Shown here piece after piece: positions 8,317 to 15,716 of a DNA stretch of 64,000 nucleotides. Location: assembly GCA_963806015.1 (NCBI GenBank), contig CAWDWM010000005.1, positions 434,001-498,000 on the forward strand. Reading direction: 5' to 3'. The notes beneath the pieces are model-generated. The model was not told the origin of the DNA. It did not search any database and saw only the letters and a list, made by a program, of their open reading frames with translations. Positions within the stretch are counted from its first letter, which is position 1. Each line of letters opens with the position of its first letter. Made by a program: the position numbers and the translations under genes. Source of the DNA: JAOPZW01 sp963806015 (GTDB taxonomy: Bacteria > Actinomycetota > Thermoleophilia > Solirubrobacterales > Solirubrobacteraceae).

Positions 8317-8531
8317 ATCTCGACGAGCATCGAGCCGTCGCAGTTGTTGCAGGTGAGGATCGCCGTGCTCGACATGCGCACGATGGTCGAGTGCTCTCCG
8401 CAGTCGGGGCACACCGAGCGCAGTTCGAAGCGGTGCAGGCAGTTCACGCAGCGGTAGCGCCCCGCGAGGCTCGACGGCCGCAGCCAGGGCTCCCCGCAGG
8501 ACGGGCATCGCAGCCCGAGGTCAGCCTCCAT
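8313..8531 (-). CDS. Small four-knuckle zinc-ribbon protein
   Basis: 72 residues carrying eight cysteines in four CxxC knuckles (CPSC 9-12, CVNC 28-31, CPDC 41-44, CNNC 61-64), which would bind two zinc ions as a double zinc ribbon. No other domain is present. It overlaps rsmB by 11 bases upstream and rpe by 4 bases downstream, so it is made as part of that operon. The family is unnamed to me; nucleic-acid binding or a ribosome-linked role is plausible from its position but unproven. Confidence 0.8.
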   Translation of the reverse strand: MEADLGLRCPSCGEPWLRPSSLAGRYRCVNCLHRFELRSVCPDCGEHSTIVRMSSTAILTCNNCDGSMLVEI

Positions 8532-9714
8532 CGCGGGCAATATAGAAGCCGTCGGTGCCGTCGCGATGCGGGAACGTCCTCTGCACGTCCTCGCCCACCA
8601 GCCGTTCCTCGCCCGGCGACAGGGTGCAGACCGAGTAGACGAGCGTCCCTCCGGGGGCCAGCGCGCGCCGCGCGCCGGCCAGCAATGCGTCCTGCTCGAC
8701 GGCCAGCTGCGCGATGGCCTCGGGGCTCGTGCGCCAGCGCAGATCGGGGTGCGAGCGCAGGGTCCCCAGGCCCGAGCACGGCGGGTCGAGCAGGACGCGA
8801 TCGAACCCGCCCGCGCCGTCGTAGGCCTTGGCGTCGGCGGTGACCACGGTGACGTTGGCCGCCTGCATGCGCGCGCTGGTGGCCTGCAGCGCGCGAGCGC
8901 GCTGGGGATGGCGCTCGACCGCGACGACCTCGCCCGTGCCCTCCATGAGCGCCGCCAGGTGCGTCGTCTTGCCCCCGGGCGCCGCGCACAGGTCGAGGAC
9001 GCGCTGCCCCGGCAGCGGGGCGAGCGTGCGCGCCACGAGCTGGCTGGCGCGCGACTGCGGGGTGAAGGCGCCCGCGGCGTAGCCGCGATGGCCGAGCGCG
9101 TCGAACGGGCCGTCGACGACGATCGTGTCGGCATCGCGCCGGCCCGGGATGTCGTCGAGGTCGTAGTCCACGAGGGCGTTGACGCGCAGCGCGAGCTCGG
9201 CGGGCTCGTTGTCGGCCGCCAGCAGCGCGCGGGTCTCGTCGGCGCCGAGCCAGTCCCACCACAGGTCGACGATCCAGCGCGGATGCGAGTGGCGGATCGC
9301 CGCCCCCGCGGGCGTTGCGTCGGATGGCAGCTCGGCGCCTTCGCGCTGTACGCGGCGCAGCACGGCGTTGACCAGCCGGTGGCCCGGGCTGGGCTTGGCC
9401 AGCTCGACCGCTTCGCCGATCGCGGCGTGCGCGGCGACGCCGTCGAGGAACAGGAGCTGGAAGAGGCCGAGCTGCAGCGCCGCGCGCACACCCGGCTCGA
9501 GCGCGCGATCGACGTGGCGGGCGATGATGTGGTCGAGCGTCAGGCGGCGCTGGACGGTGCCGAAGGCCAGCTGCTTGGCCAGCGCCCGATCGCGCGCCTG
9601 GAGGCCGCGGGCCTCGCCGTGCAGCGCCCGATCGGCGTAGGCGCCCTCGGCGAGCGTACGCACCACCACGGCGTGTGCCGTGCGGCGGGCGGGGCTGAGC
9701 GTGGCGAGCGCCAT
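8521..9714 (-). CDS. rsmB: 16S rRNA (cytosine-C5) methyltransferase RsmB/Sun family
   Basis: 397 residues from the ATG at 9714 (an upstream in-frame ATG at 9744 would add 10 basic residues). The N-terminal NusB-like domain (about 10-140) is followed by an S-adenosylmethionine Rossmann fold: LDLCAAPGGKTTHLA, VDAKAYDG-type region, then DPPCSGLGTLRSHPD with the catalytic-loop cysteine, and YSVCTLSPGE carrying the nucleophile cysteine. It would methylate C967 of 16S rRNA. It starts the rsmB, zinc-ribbon, rpe transcription unit; fmt, its usual upstream neighbour, is about 4.5 kb away. Confidence 0.93.
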   Translation of the reverse strand: MALATLSPARRTAHAVVVRTLAEGAYADRALHGEARGLQARDRALAKQLAFGTVQRRLTLDHIIARHVDRALEPGVRAALQLGLFQLLFLDGVAAHAAIGEAVELAKPSPGHRLVNAVLRRVQREGAELPSDATPAGAAIRHSHPRWIVDLWWDWLGADETRALLAADNEPAELALRVNALVDYDLDDIPGRRDADTIVVDGPFDALGHRGYAAGAFTPQSRASQLVARTLAPLPGQRVLDLCAAPGGKTTHLAALMEGTGEVVAVERHPQRARALQATSARMQAANVTVVTADAKAYDGAGGFDRVLLDPPCSGLGTLRSHPDLRWRTSPEAIAQLAVEQDALLAGARRALAPGGTLVYSVCTLSPGEERLVGEDVQRTFPHRDGTDGFYIARDGG

Positions 9715-9860
9715 TGCGCTCACGGTAGTGCGCCGTCGACGCATGCCGCGAGCGGCGCGCCCCCCCGGACGCGCCGCCCCAGCCTTCCCCCCACTTGCCC
9801 TAGAGCAAGGTGTCGGCTCTGCGGAGCGGTTCCAACCGTCGAACTATCCGAAAGGACGGG

Positions 9861-10019
9861 ATGCCTGTCAGCGTGCTGACACCGCCGCCCGCGGCTCGAT
9901 CGTCGCCGTTCGCCGCTCATCGGCGGCGCCGTACGGCTAGCCCCCTGGCGGGGCCCGCGCTCTCACGGCTACCGTCGCCGACGTCATGGCCGTCGCCGCC
10001 CCCACCGCCCCGGCGCTGA
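9861..10019 (+). CDS. Candidate leader ORF of ABC-F gene
   Basis: A 52-codon frame starting ATG 9861 behind AAAGGA (spacing about 6). The product is Pro- and Arg-rich with a PPP near residues 8-10 and ends PPPPPRR. The frame runs through the ABC-F start codon (9986) in another phase and stops at TGA 10017-10019. Poly-proline stretches slow ribosomes, and ABC-F genes are often controlled by leader translation, so this may be a regulatory ORF. It could equally be a chance frame. Confidence 0.35.
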   Translation: MPVSVLTPPPAARSSPFAAHRRRRTASPLAGPALSRLPSPTSWPSPPPPPRR

Positions 10020-11578
10020 CGCTGCGCGGCGTCGCGAAGTCCTTCGGCGGGCGGCTGATCCTCGACCGCGCCGACCTCGAGCTCGGCCCGCGGGCCCGCG
10101 TCGGCCTGATCGGCGCCAACGGCGCCGGCAAGTCGACGCTGCTGGCGATGCTGGCCGGCGACGAGCACGCCGACGCGGGCACCGTGGCGCTGCGCCGCGG
10201 CGCCCGGGTCGCCTACCTGCATCAGCTGGTGGACGGCGACGAGCGCACCGTGCGCGAGGTCCTGGCCGCCGCGCGGCCCGAGGTCGCCACGCTCGAGGAG
10301 GAGCTCGCCCGCGTCGAGGGCCAGCTCGCCGATCCCGCGCTGGTGGCCGATCTCGACCGGATGGGGCGCGTCCTCGAGCGCCAGGCCGCGCTGATCGAGC
10401 GCCTCGCCGCCGACACCGCCGGCGGCGATGCCATCCGCCACCTGCGCGAGCTCGGCCTGACCGACGAGGATCTCGACCGCCCGACGCGCATGCTCAGCGG
10501 CGGCCAGCGCAAGCTCGTGGCGCTCGCCGCGTGCCTCGTCCAGGCGCCCGACGTGCTGCTGCTCGACGAGCCCGAGGCCCACCTCGACGTGGCCCGCCGG
10601 CGGATCGTCGAGGAGCTCGTGCAGGACTTCGAGGGCGCCGTGCTCATCGTCTCCCACGACCGCCATCTGCTCGACGAGACGGTGACGCAGATCGCCGAGC
10701 TCGAGGGCGGGCGCATCCGCATGTGGCAAGGCGGCTACTCCGCCTACGCGGTGGCGCGCGAGCTCGAGCTCGTGCGCCGCCAGCAGCAGTACGTGACCCA
10801 GCAGAAGGAGATCGCGCGCCTCGAGGAGGCGATCCGCCGCTTCGAGGACTGGGCCCACCGCGTCGTCGACAAGCGCCACATCATCCGGGCGCGCAACAAG
10901 CAGCGCCAGATCGATCGGATGGAGAAGGTCGAGCGCCCCGTCTTCGAGCGGCGCAAGATGGCGCTGGCGCTGCGCAGCGGAGCGCGCGGCGGCGACCGCG
11001 TCATCGCGCTGCGCGCGATGGACTTCGCCCCCGTCCTGCGCGACATCGACCTGGAGATCGTGCGCGGCGAGCGCGTGGGCATCGTCGGGCCGATCGGCGC
11101 GGGCAAGACCGTCCTCGCGCGGCTGCTGGCCGGCGACCTGCAGCCCACCGCCGGCGAGCGCTGGGCCGGGCCGTCGATCACCGTTGAGTACGTCAGCCAG
11201 GCGGCGACCGAGCTGCCCGGCGACCGCACCCCGATCGACGTCGTGCGCGCGGCACGGCCGCTGAGCGAGGGCGAGGCCGTCTCGCTGCTCGTGCGCTTCC
11301 TCTTCGACTACGAGCAGCTGCGCCGGCCGATCGCGACGATGAGCGGCGGCGAGCGCACCCGCCTGCGCTGCTGCCTGGTCATGCTCTCGGCGGCCAACTG
11401 CCTGATCCTCGACGAGCCGACCAACCACCTCGACATCCCCGCGGTGGAGACGCTCGAGGCGGCCCTGGAGAGCTACGACGGGACCGTCATCGCCGTCAGC
11501 CACGACCGCTACTTCCTCGAGCGCATCGCCGACCGCGTCCTCGAGGTCGGCGACGGGCGCGTCAGGGAGCGGCGCTGA
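9986..11578 (+). CDS. ABC-F family ATPase
   Basis: 530 residues with two ABC domains and no membrane helices, the ABC-F plan. Domain 1: Walker A GANGAGKST, signature LSGGQRK, Walker B LLLDEPEAHLD. The linker (about 250-320) is a charged helical pair (RRQQQYVTQQKEIARLEEAI) like the P-site tRNA interaction motif. Domain 2: GPIGAGKT, MSGGERTRL, LILDEPTNHLD. ABC-F proteins act on ribosomes, either relieving stalls or protecting from antibiotics. Domain 1 has EPEAHLD instead of EPTNHLD, and Walker A2 has GPIG. Its 3' end overlaps the convergent gene by 17 bases. Confidence 0.9.
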   Translation: MAVAAPTAPALTLRGVAKSFGGRLILDRADLELGPRARVGLIGANGAGKSTLLAMLAGDEHADAGTVALRRGARVAYLHQLVDGDERTVREVLAAARPEVATLEEELARVEGQLADPALVADLDRMGRVLERQAALIERLAADTAGGDAIRHLRELGLTDEDLDRPTRMLSGGQRKLVALAACLVQAPDVLLLDEPEAHLDVARRRIVEELVQDFEGAVLIVSHDRHLLDETVTQIAELEGGRIRMWQGGYSAYAVARELELVRRQQQYVTQQKEIARLEEAIRRFEDWAHRVVDKRHIIRARNKQRQIDRMEKVERPVFERRKMALALRSGARGGDRVIALRAMDFAPVLRDIDLEIVRGERVGIVGPIGAGKTVLARLLAGDLQPTAGERWAGPSITVEYVSQAATELPGDRTPIDVVRAARPLSEGEAVSLLVRFLFDYEQLRRPIATMSGGERTRLRCCLVMLSAANCLILDEPTNHLDIPAVETLEAALESYDGTVIAVSHDRYFLERIADRVLEVGDGRVRERR

Positions 11579-12707
11579 GCGCGTAGGGGTAGGTCGGCTC
11601 GCGGCCCTGGAAGGAGAGGATCCGCGGGTTCTGGACCACGCCCTCGCGGATCTCGACCGCGCGGCGGATCGTCTCGTCGGCGTCCCACGCCGCGGGCCCG
11701 GCCATGACGATCGACAGATAGCCGAGCAGTGCCTCGCTGTTCTCCCACGTGGCCGAGTTCCACAGGAACGACGGGCTGTGGTCGACGGCGTAGTAGTGCA
11801 GGCCCTCGCCGACGCGGGCCATCGGCTCGGCGAAGGACGTCGGCCGGGCCCACTCGAAGGCCATGCCCTCGTCGCAGGAGACGTCGACGAACAGCGTCCC
11901 GGGCTTGAAGCGCCCGAGGTCCTCGTTCATCACGAACATCAGCGGCGCGTCGGTGTCCTGCAGGATGCAGTTGACGACGATGTCGTAGCGGGCCAGGACC
12001 TGCGCGAGCGGCTCCGGCGGCTCGAGCGCTCGTGTCCGCGTCGGGTCGGCCGGATCGCGTTCGAAGTGCCCCATCCGCACCGACGCGAACGGCGCGGCGA
12101 CCGCCGACACCGGGCGCTGGGTCAGCACGGACACGTCGCTGACGCCGAATGCCGACAGGCCCCGCACCGCCCCGCGCGCGGTGGCGCCGAAGCTGATCAC
12201 CGCGGCGCGCAGGCGGCGGCCGTAGTCCCCGCTGATCCCCAGGAGCTGAAGCGAATGCAGGATCGAGCAGTAGCCCGCCAGCTCGTTGTTCTTGTGGAAC
12301 ACGTGGACGACGAAGTCGCCCTTCTCACTCCAGTGGTTCATCGCCTCCCAGGCGATGAGCGTCACGCGGCGGTCGATGGCCAGCTGGGCCATCTCGCGGT
12401 CCTGCACGCAATGCGGCCAGCCCCACACGACCTGCCCCGGGCGCAGCGTCTGCAGGTCCTCGGCGAGCGGCTTGGGCAGCAGGAGCACGTCGCACTCGGC
12501 GAAGAGCTCCTCGCGCGAGCGCAGCCCCGCGACCAGCGGCGCGAGCTGGGAGTCGGACGACCCGAGCCGGTCGCCGTAGCCGTGCTCGAGGAACATGCGC
12601 GCGCGCAGGCCGGCGTCGATGCGCTCGAAGTGCGCTGGATGAATGGCCTGCCGGCGCTCGTCGGGCTTGCGGGACGTCGCGACGACGCCGAGGGTCAGCT
12701 CGTCCAC
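11562..12707 (-). CDS. N5-(carboxyethyl)ornithine synthase / alanine dehydrogenase-like oxidoreductase
   Basis: 381 residues from the GTG at 12707. The N-terminal part (VVATSRKPDERRQAIHPAHF) matches the alanine dehydrogenase/PNT N-domain; residues around 90-130 (WGWPHCVQ, WEAMNHWS) and the NAD(P) fold segment ISFGATARGAVRGLSAFG are typical of the CEO-synthase branch. C-terminal FVDVSCDEGMAFEWARPTSF and HYYAVDHSPSFLWNSATWE are intact. Such enzymes join an amino acid and pyruvate reductively or deaminate alanine; which reaction occurs here cannot be told. It is a single gene between an ABC-F gene and an inositol-phosphatase-like gene. Confidence 0.75.
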   Translation of the reverse strand: MDELTLGVVATSRKPDERRQAIHPAHFERIDAGLRARMFLEHGYGDRLGSSDSQLAPLVAGLRSREELFAECDVLLLPKPLAEDLQTLRPGQVVWGWPHCVQDREMAQLAIDRRVTLIAWEAMNHWSEKGDFVVHVFHKNNELAGYCSILHSLQLLGISGDYGRRLRAAVISFGATARGAVRGLSAFGVSDVSVLTQRPVSAVAAPFASVRMGHFERDPADPTRTRALEPPEPLAQVLARYDIVVNCILQDTDAPLMFVMNEDLGRFKPGTLFVDVSCDEGMAFEWARPTSFAEPMARVGEGLHYYAVDHSPSFLWNSATWENSEALLGYLSIVMAGPAAWDADETIRRAVEIREGVVQNPRILSFQGREPTYPYALSAAP

Positions 12708-12721
12708 TCCGACGAGTCTAT

Positions 12722-13483
12722 TTACGCGCCCGCGGGGTCCAGCGCCACGAGCTCCTCGAACGTCCCCGGCGCCGCGGCGACGAACCAGGTCAGCGGTTCG
12801 CCGTCGATCACCGCCGTGCGCCCGCCGGCCTCCTCCACCAGCAGGCGTCCCGGGAGCCAGTCCCACGGATCGACGTTGGGCTGCGCCCAGGCGTCGATGT
12901 GCCCCGCCGCCACCCAGGCGAGCTCGAGCGAGCCCGCGCCGCCCATGCGCAGCACCGCGGCCGCTTCGGCGAGGCGGCCGAAGCTGGCGCCGGGCGCCGT
13001 TCCGCGCAGCTTGTCCGCGCGCAGGAAGCTCGACAGCACGGCCTCGCGCAGCGGCGCGCCGTCGCGCACGTGCAGCGCGATGCCGTCGCGGTGGGCGCCC
13101 TGGCCGCGGGCGGCGGAGAACAGCTCGTCGCGCGAGGGGTCCAGGACGGCGGTGGCCAGCGGCTCGCCGTGCTCCTCCAGCACCACCGCGACGCACCACT
13201 GCGGGATCGCGCGCAGGAAGTTCACCGTGCCGTCGACGCCGTCGACGAGCCAGCGGCGCGCGGCCGCGCCCACGCTGGCGCCCTCCTCGCCGAGGATCGC
13301 GTCGTCCGGGCGCTCGGCGCGCAGCAGCGCGACGATCGCCGCTTCGCTGGCGTGGTCGGCCGCCGACACCAGATCCGCGGCCGAGGACTTGCGGCGCACG
13401 TCGAGCGCACCGCCCGCCACGCTGAGTGCCGCGGCCGCGCCGGCGCGCACGACGCGCTCGGCCAGGTCGCAGTCGCTCGCCAT
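12722..13483 (-). CDS. Inositol monophosphatase family protein
   Basis: 253 residues. Family metal-binding motifs are visible: ADHASEAAI with the upstream D, the ILGEEGA glutamate pair, the WLVDGVDGTVNFL motif (consensus WxxDPxDGTxxF, here with G for P), and AWAQPNVDPWDWLPGRLLVEEAGG near the C-terminus. Substrates in this family include myo-inositol-1-phosphate, histidinol phosphate and fructose-1,6-bisphosphate. A histidinol-phosphatase role is possible but unsupported by context. ATG 13483 chosen; an in-frame ATG lies 9 bases upstream. Its 5' end is divergent from the secreted esterase gene at 13535. Confidence 0.85.
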   Translation of the reverse strand: MASDCDLAERVVRAGAAAALSVAGGALDVRRKSSAADLVSAADHASEAAIVALLRAERPDDAILGEEGASVGAAARRWLVDGVDGTVNFLRAIPQWCVAVVLEEHGEPLATAVLDPSRDELFSAARGQGAHRDGIALHVRDGAPLREAVLSSFLRADKLRGTAPGASFGRLAEAAAVLRMGGAGSLELAWVAAGHIDAWAQPNVDPWDWLPGRLLVEEAGGRTAVIDGEPLTWFVAAAPGTFEELVALDPAGA

Positions 13484-13534
13484 CCGCCGCATCCTGGCAC
13501 TTCGAGAGGCTGACACCGGCGGCGCCGAAGGCCG

Positions 13535-14293
13535 ATGATGCGCGCTGTGCGCCGCGTCCTCGTCGCCGCCCTGCTCGCCGCCACCGCGGCGAGCGCCGTG
13601 CTCGCCGTCTCGCTGCCCGCCCGCGGACGCACGCTGGTGACGTGGACGGCGCCCCACGGCCGGCCCGCCGGCGTGGTGCTCGTCGTCCACGGCGGGGCCT
13701 GGCGCGACGCCGGCCCGCGGACCACCGCCCTGATGCGATCGCGCGCGCGCATCTTCGCCGGCTGGGGGTGGGCGGCGGCCGTCGTCGACTACCGCGCGTT
13801 CGCCGATGCTCCCGGCGACGTCGTGCGCGCCTACGACGCGGCCCGCGAGCGCTTTCCCGCGCTGCCGATCTGCGCCTACGGCGAGTCGGCGGGCGGCCAG
13901 CTGGCCCTCATGCTCGCGGTGCGCCGCCCGCTGGCCTGCGTCGTCGACGCCGCCGGACCGGTCGACCTGCCGCGCCTGGACGGCACGCCCCAGGCCGACT
14001 GGGTGCGCGCCAAGGCCCTGGCCGCCTTCGGCGACCTGCGCGACGCCTCCCCCACCCACCACGCGGCGGCCATCCGCGCACCCGTGCTGGCCGGCTACGC
14101 GGCGGCCGACCGGATCGTCCCGGCCACCCAGGGGCGCTATCTCAAGCGCGCGCTGAGCCACGCCCGGGTGATCGAGCTCGGCGCGGGCGCCGGCCCGCGG
14201 TTCGTGCACGCCACCGTGCCCGCGGTGGCGCTGCGCGGCTGGTGGAGCGCCGTCCGCGCCGAGCTTCAGCGCGTCGCGTGGCCGCGCAGGTAG
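13535..14293 (+). CDS. Secreted alpha/beta-hydrolase (esterase-like)
   Basis: 252 residues. A signal peptide covers about residues 1-30 (VLVAALLAATAASAVLAVSLPA). The mature part has the oxyanion motif VVHGGAW, the nucleophile elbow YGESAGGQLAL, an acid in GYAAADRIVP and a histidine in RFVHATVP, so a Ser-Asp-His triad of the hormone-sensitive-lipase/BD-FAE type is complete. It likely hydrolyses an ester outside the membrane. The 3' end overlaps fmt convergently by 28 bases. Confidence 0.82.
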   Translation: MMRAVRRVLVAALLAATAASAVLAVSLPARGRTLVTWTAPHGRPAGVVLVVHGGAWRDAGPRTTALMRSRARIFAGWGWAAAVVDYRAFADAPGDVVRAYDAARERFPALPICAYGESAGGQLALMLAVRRPLACVVDAAGPVDLPRLDGTPQADWVRAKALAAFGDLRDASPTHHAAAIRAPVLAGYAAADRIVPATQGRYLKRALSHARVIELGAGAGPRFVHATVPAVALRGWWSAVRAELQRVAWPRR

Positions 14294-15093
14294 TCCGCGT
14301 AGGCCATCGGGCGCCCGCCCGGCGGCTGGACCTCCAGCAGCACCAGCGAGCCGTCGTCCCCCACCGCGGCGCGGTGCACGCCGAGGAACGTCCCGTCGTC
14401 GAGCGCCAGGCGCGCGCCGATGTGCGGGTGCAGCGCGCGGACGATGCGGGCGTTGACCTCGGCGGGCGCAGCGGGGTCCAGGGTGCGGTCCGCCGCGGTG
14501 ATCTTCTCGGCGTAGGTGACGCCGTCCTCGGGCTGCTCGGCGAAGGGCGGGTGCTCGTCGAGTGCGCGCACGAGCAACGTCGCGCCGCGGTCCTCCAGGC
14601 GCGCGGCGAGCGTCCCGTAGTCGTCGTCGGGCCGGATCGGCTCGGCCTCCATGAGGCACACCGGGCCGGAATCGAGACCGGCCGTGAGACGCATGATCGC
14701 GACCCCCGTCTGCTCGTCGCCGGCCATGATGGCGCGCTCGACGGGCGCCGCCCCGCGCCAGCGCGGCAGGAGCGAGGGATGGACGTTGAGGATCTCGAAG
14801 TCGGTCAGCAACGGCTCCTTGACCAGCGCTCCGAAGGCACACAGCACGAGCACGTCCGCGCCGGTCGCGGCCAGCCGTTCGCCCGCCTCGGGGGTGTTGA
14901 CCGACTCGGGCTGGAAGAGGTCGATGCCCAGCGCGCGCGCCGTATCCGCCACCGGCGGCGGCGTGAGCTTGCGCCCGCGTCCCGCGGCACGATCGGGGCG
15001 GGTCACGACCAGGGCGGGCCGGTGGTCGGTGGCCGCGAGGCGCTCCAGGACGGCGGCCGCGAAGGCCGAGGTGCCCAGGAAGGCGGTGCTCAA
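14266..15093 (-). CDS. fmt: Methionyl-tRNA formyltransferase
   Basis: 275 residues from a TTG start whose bases overlap the def stop (TTGA). It formylates initiator Met-tRNA using 10-formyl-tetrahydrofolate. The catalytic domain shows LVVTRPDRAAGRGR, the signature NVHPSLLPRWRGAAPVERAI with the catalytic Asn and His, and LTAGLDSGPV with the Asp. The C-terminal OB-fold domain is shortened, so the protein is smaller than the usual 305-315 residues. Follows priA and def on the same strand. Confidence 0.93.
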   Translation of the reverse strand: MSTAFLGTSAFAAAVLERLAATDHRPALVVTRPDRAAGRGRKLTPPPVADTARALGIDLFQPESVNTPEAGERLAATGADVLVLCAFGALVKEPLLTDFEILNVHPSLLPRWRGAAPVERAIMAGDEQTGVAIMRLTAGLDSGPVCLMEAEPIRPDDDYGTLAARLEDRGATLLVRALDEHPPFAEQPEDGVTYAEKITAADRTLDPAAPAEVNARIVRALHPHIGARLALDDGTFLGVHRAAVGDDGSLVLLEVQPPGGRPMAYADYLRGHATR

Positions 15094-15698
15094 GCGGCCT
15101 CGAGGCGCTCGCGGAGGATCCGCATGGCCTCCTTGCGCTGATCGCGCGACGTGCGATCGAGGATCAGGACCCCGTCGAGGTGGTCCATCTCGTGCTGGAT
15201 GACCCGCGCCTCCAGTCCGCTGGCCTCGACGAGGATCGCCTCGCCCGTCGGATCCTGGGCGCGGACGCGGACGTAGCTCGGGCGCTCGACGTCTACGTGG
15301 ACGCCGGGCAGGCTCAGGCAGCCCTCCTCCATCGTCTCCTTGTCGCCCCCGGACCATTCGAGCACGGGATTGATGAGCGCGTTGACGGGGCTGTCGTGCT
15401 CGACGCGGTAGACGAGGACGCGGTGCAGGACGCCGACCTGCGTGGCCGCCAGCCCGATCCCCAGCGCATCGTGCATGAGGCCGCCCATGCGCGTGACCTC
15501 CGCGCGCAGGCGCTCGTCGAAGACCTCGACCGGCAACGCCTTGGCCTTCAGCACCGGATCGCCGTAGACGCGCACGTGCGCGAGCGCCGCGTCGCGCCGC
15601 GCGGCGACCTCCGGATCGAGCGGCGGCGGCTCGGCCTCGTGGGCCTCCGGGTCCTCCGCAACCTCGACGTCGTGCTCTGCCAGATCCTGCTCTGCCAT
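15090..15698 (-). CDS. def: Peptide deformylase
   Basis: 202 residues. It removes the formyl group from nascent proteins, completing the cycle begun by Fmt. All three motifs are present: GIGLAATQVG, EEGCLSLPG with the metal cysteine, and IQHEMDHLDGVL with the two histidines and catalytic glutamate. The first ~35 residues form an acidic extension (AEHDVEVAEDPEAHEAEPPP) absent from shorter deformylases. It lies 18 bases after priA and overlaps fmt by 4 bases. Confidence 0.95.
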   Translation of the reverse strand: MAEQDLAEHDVEVAEDPEAHEAEPPPLDPEVAARRDAALAHVRVYGDPVLKAKALPVEVFDERLRAEVTRMGGLMHDALGIGLAATQVGVLHRVLVYRVEHDSPVNALINPVLEWSGGDKETMEEGCLSLPGVHVDVERPSYVRVRAQDPTGEAILVEASGLEARVIQHEMDHLDGVLILDRTSRDQRKEAMRILRERLEAA

Positions 15699-15716
15699 TT
15701 GCCCCCTGCAGGGTAG

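Noticed and set aside
9820..9880. Possible c-di-GMP-type riboswitch (CCGAAAGGACGGGA string) before the ABC-F gene
   Set aside because: The paired stems and the GCAAAGCC-type conserved segment are missing; the resemblance is limited to a GAAA loop.
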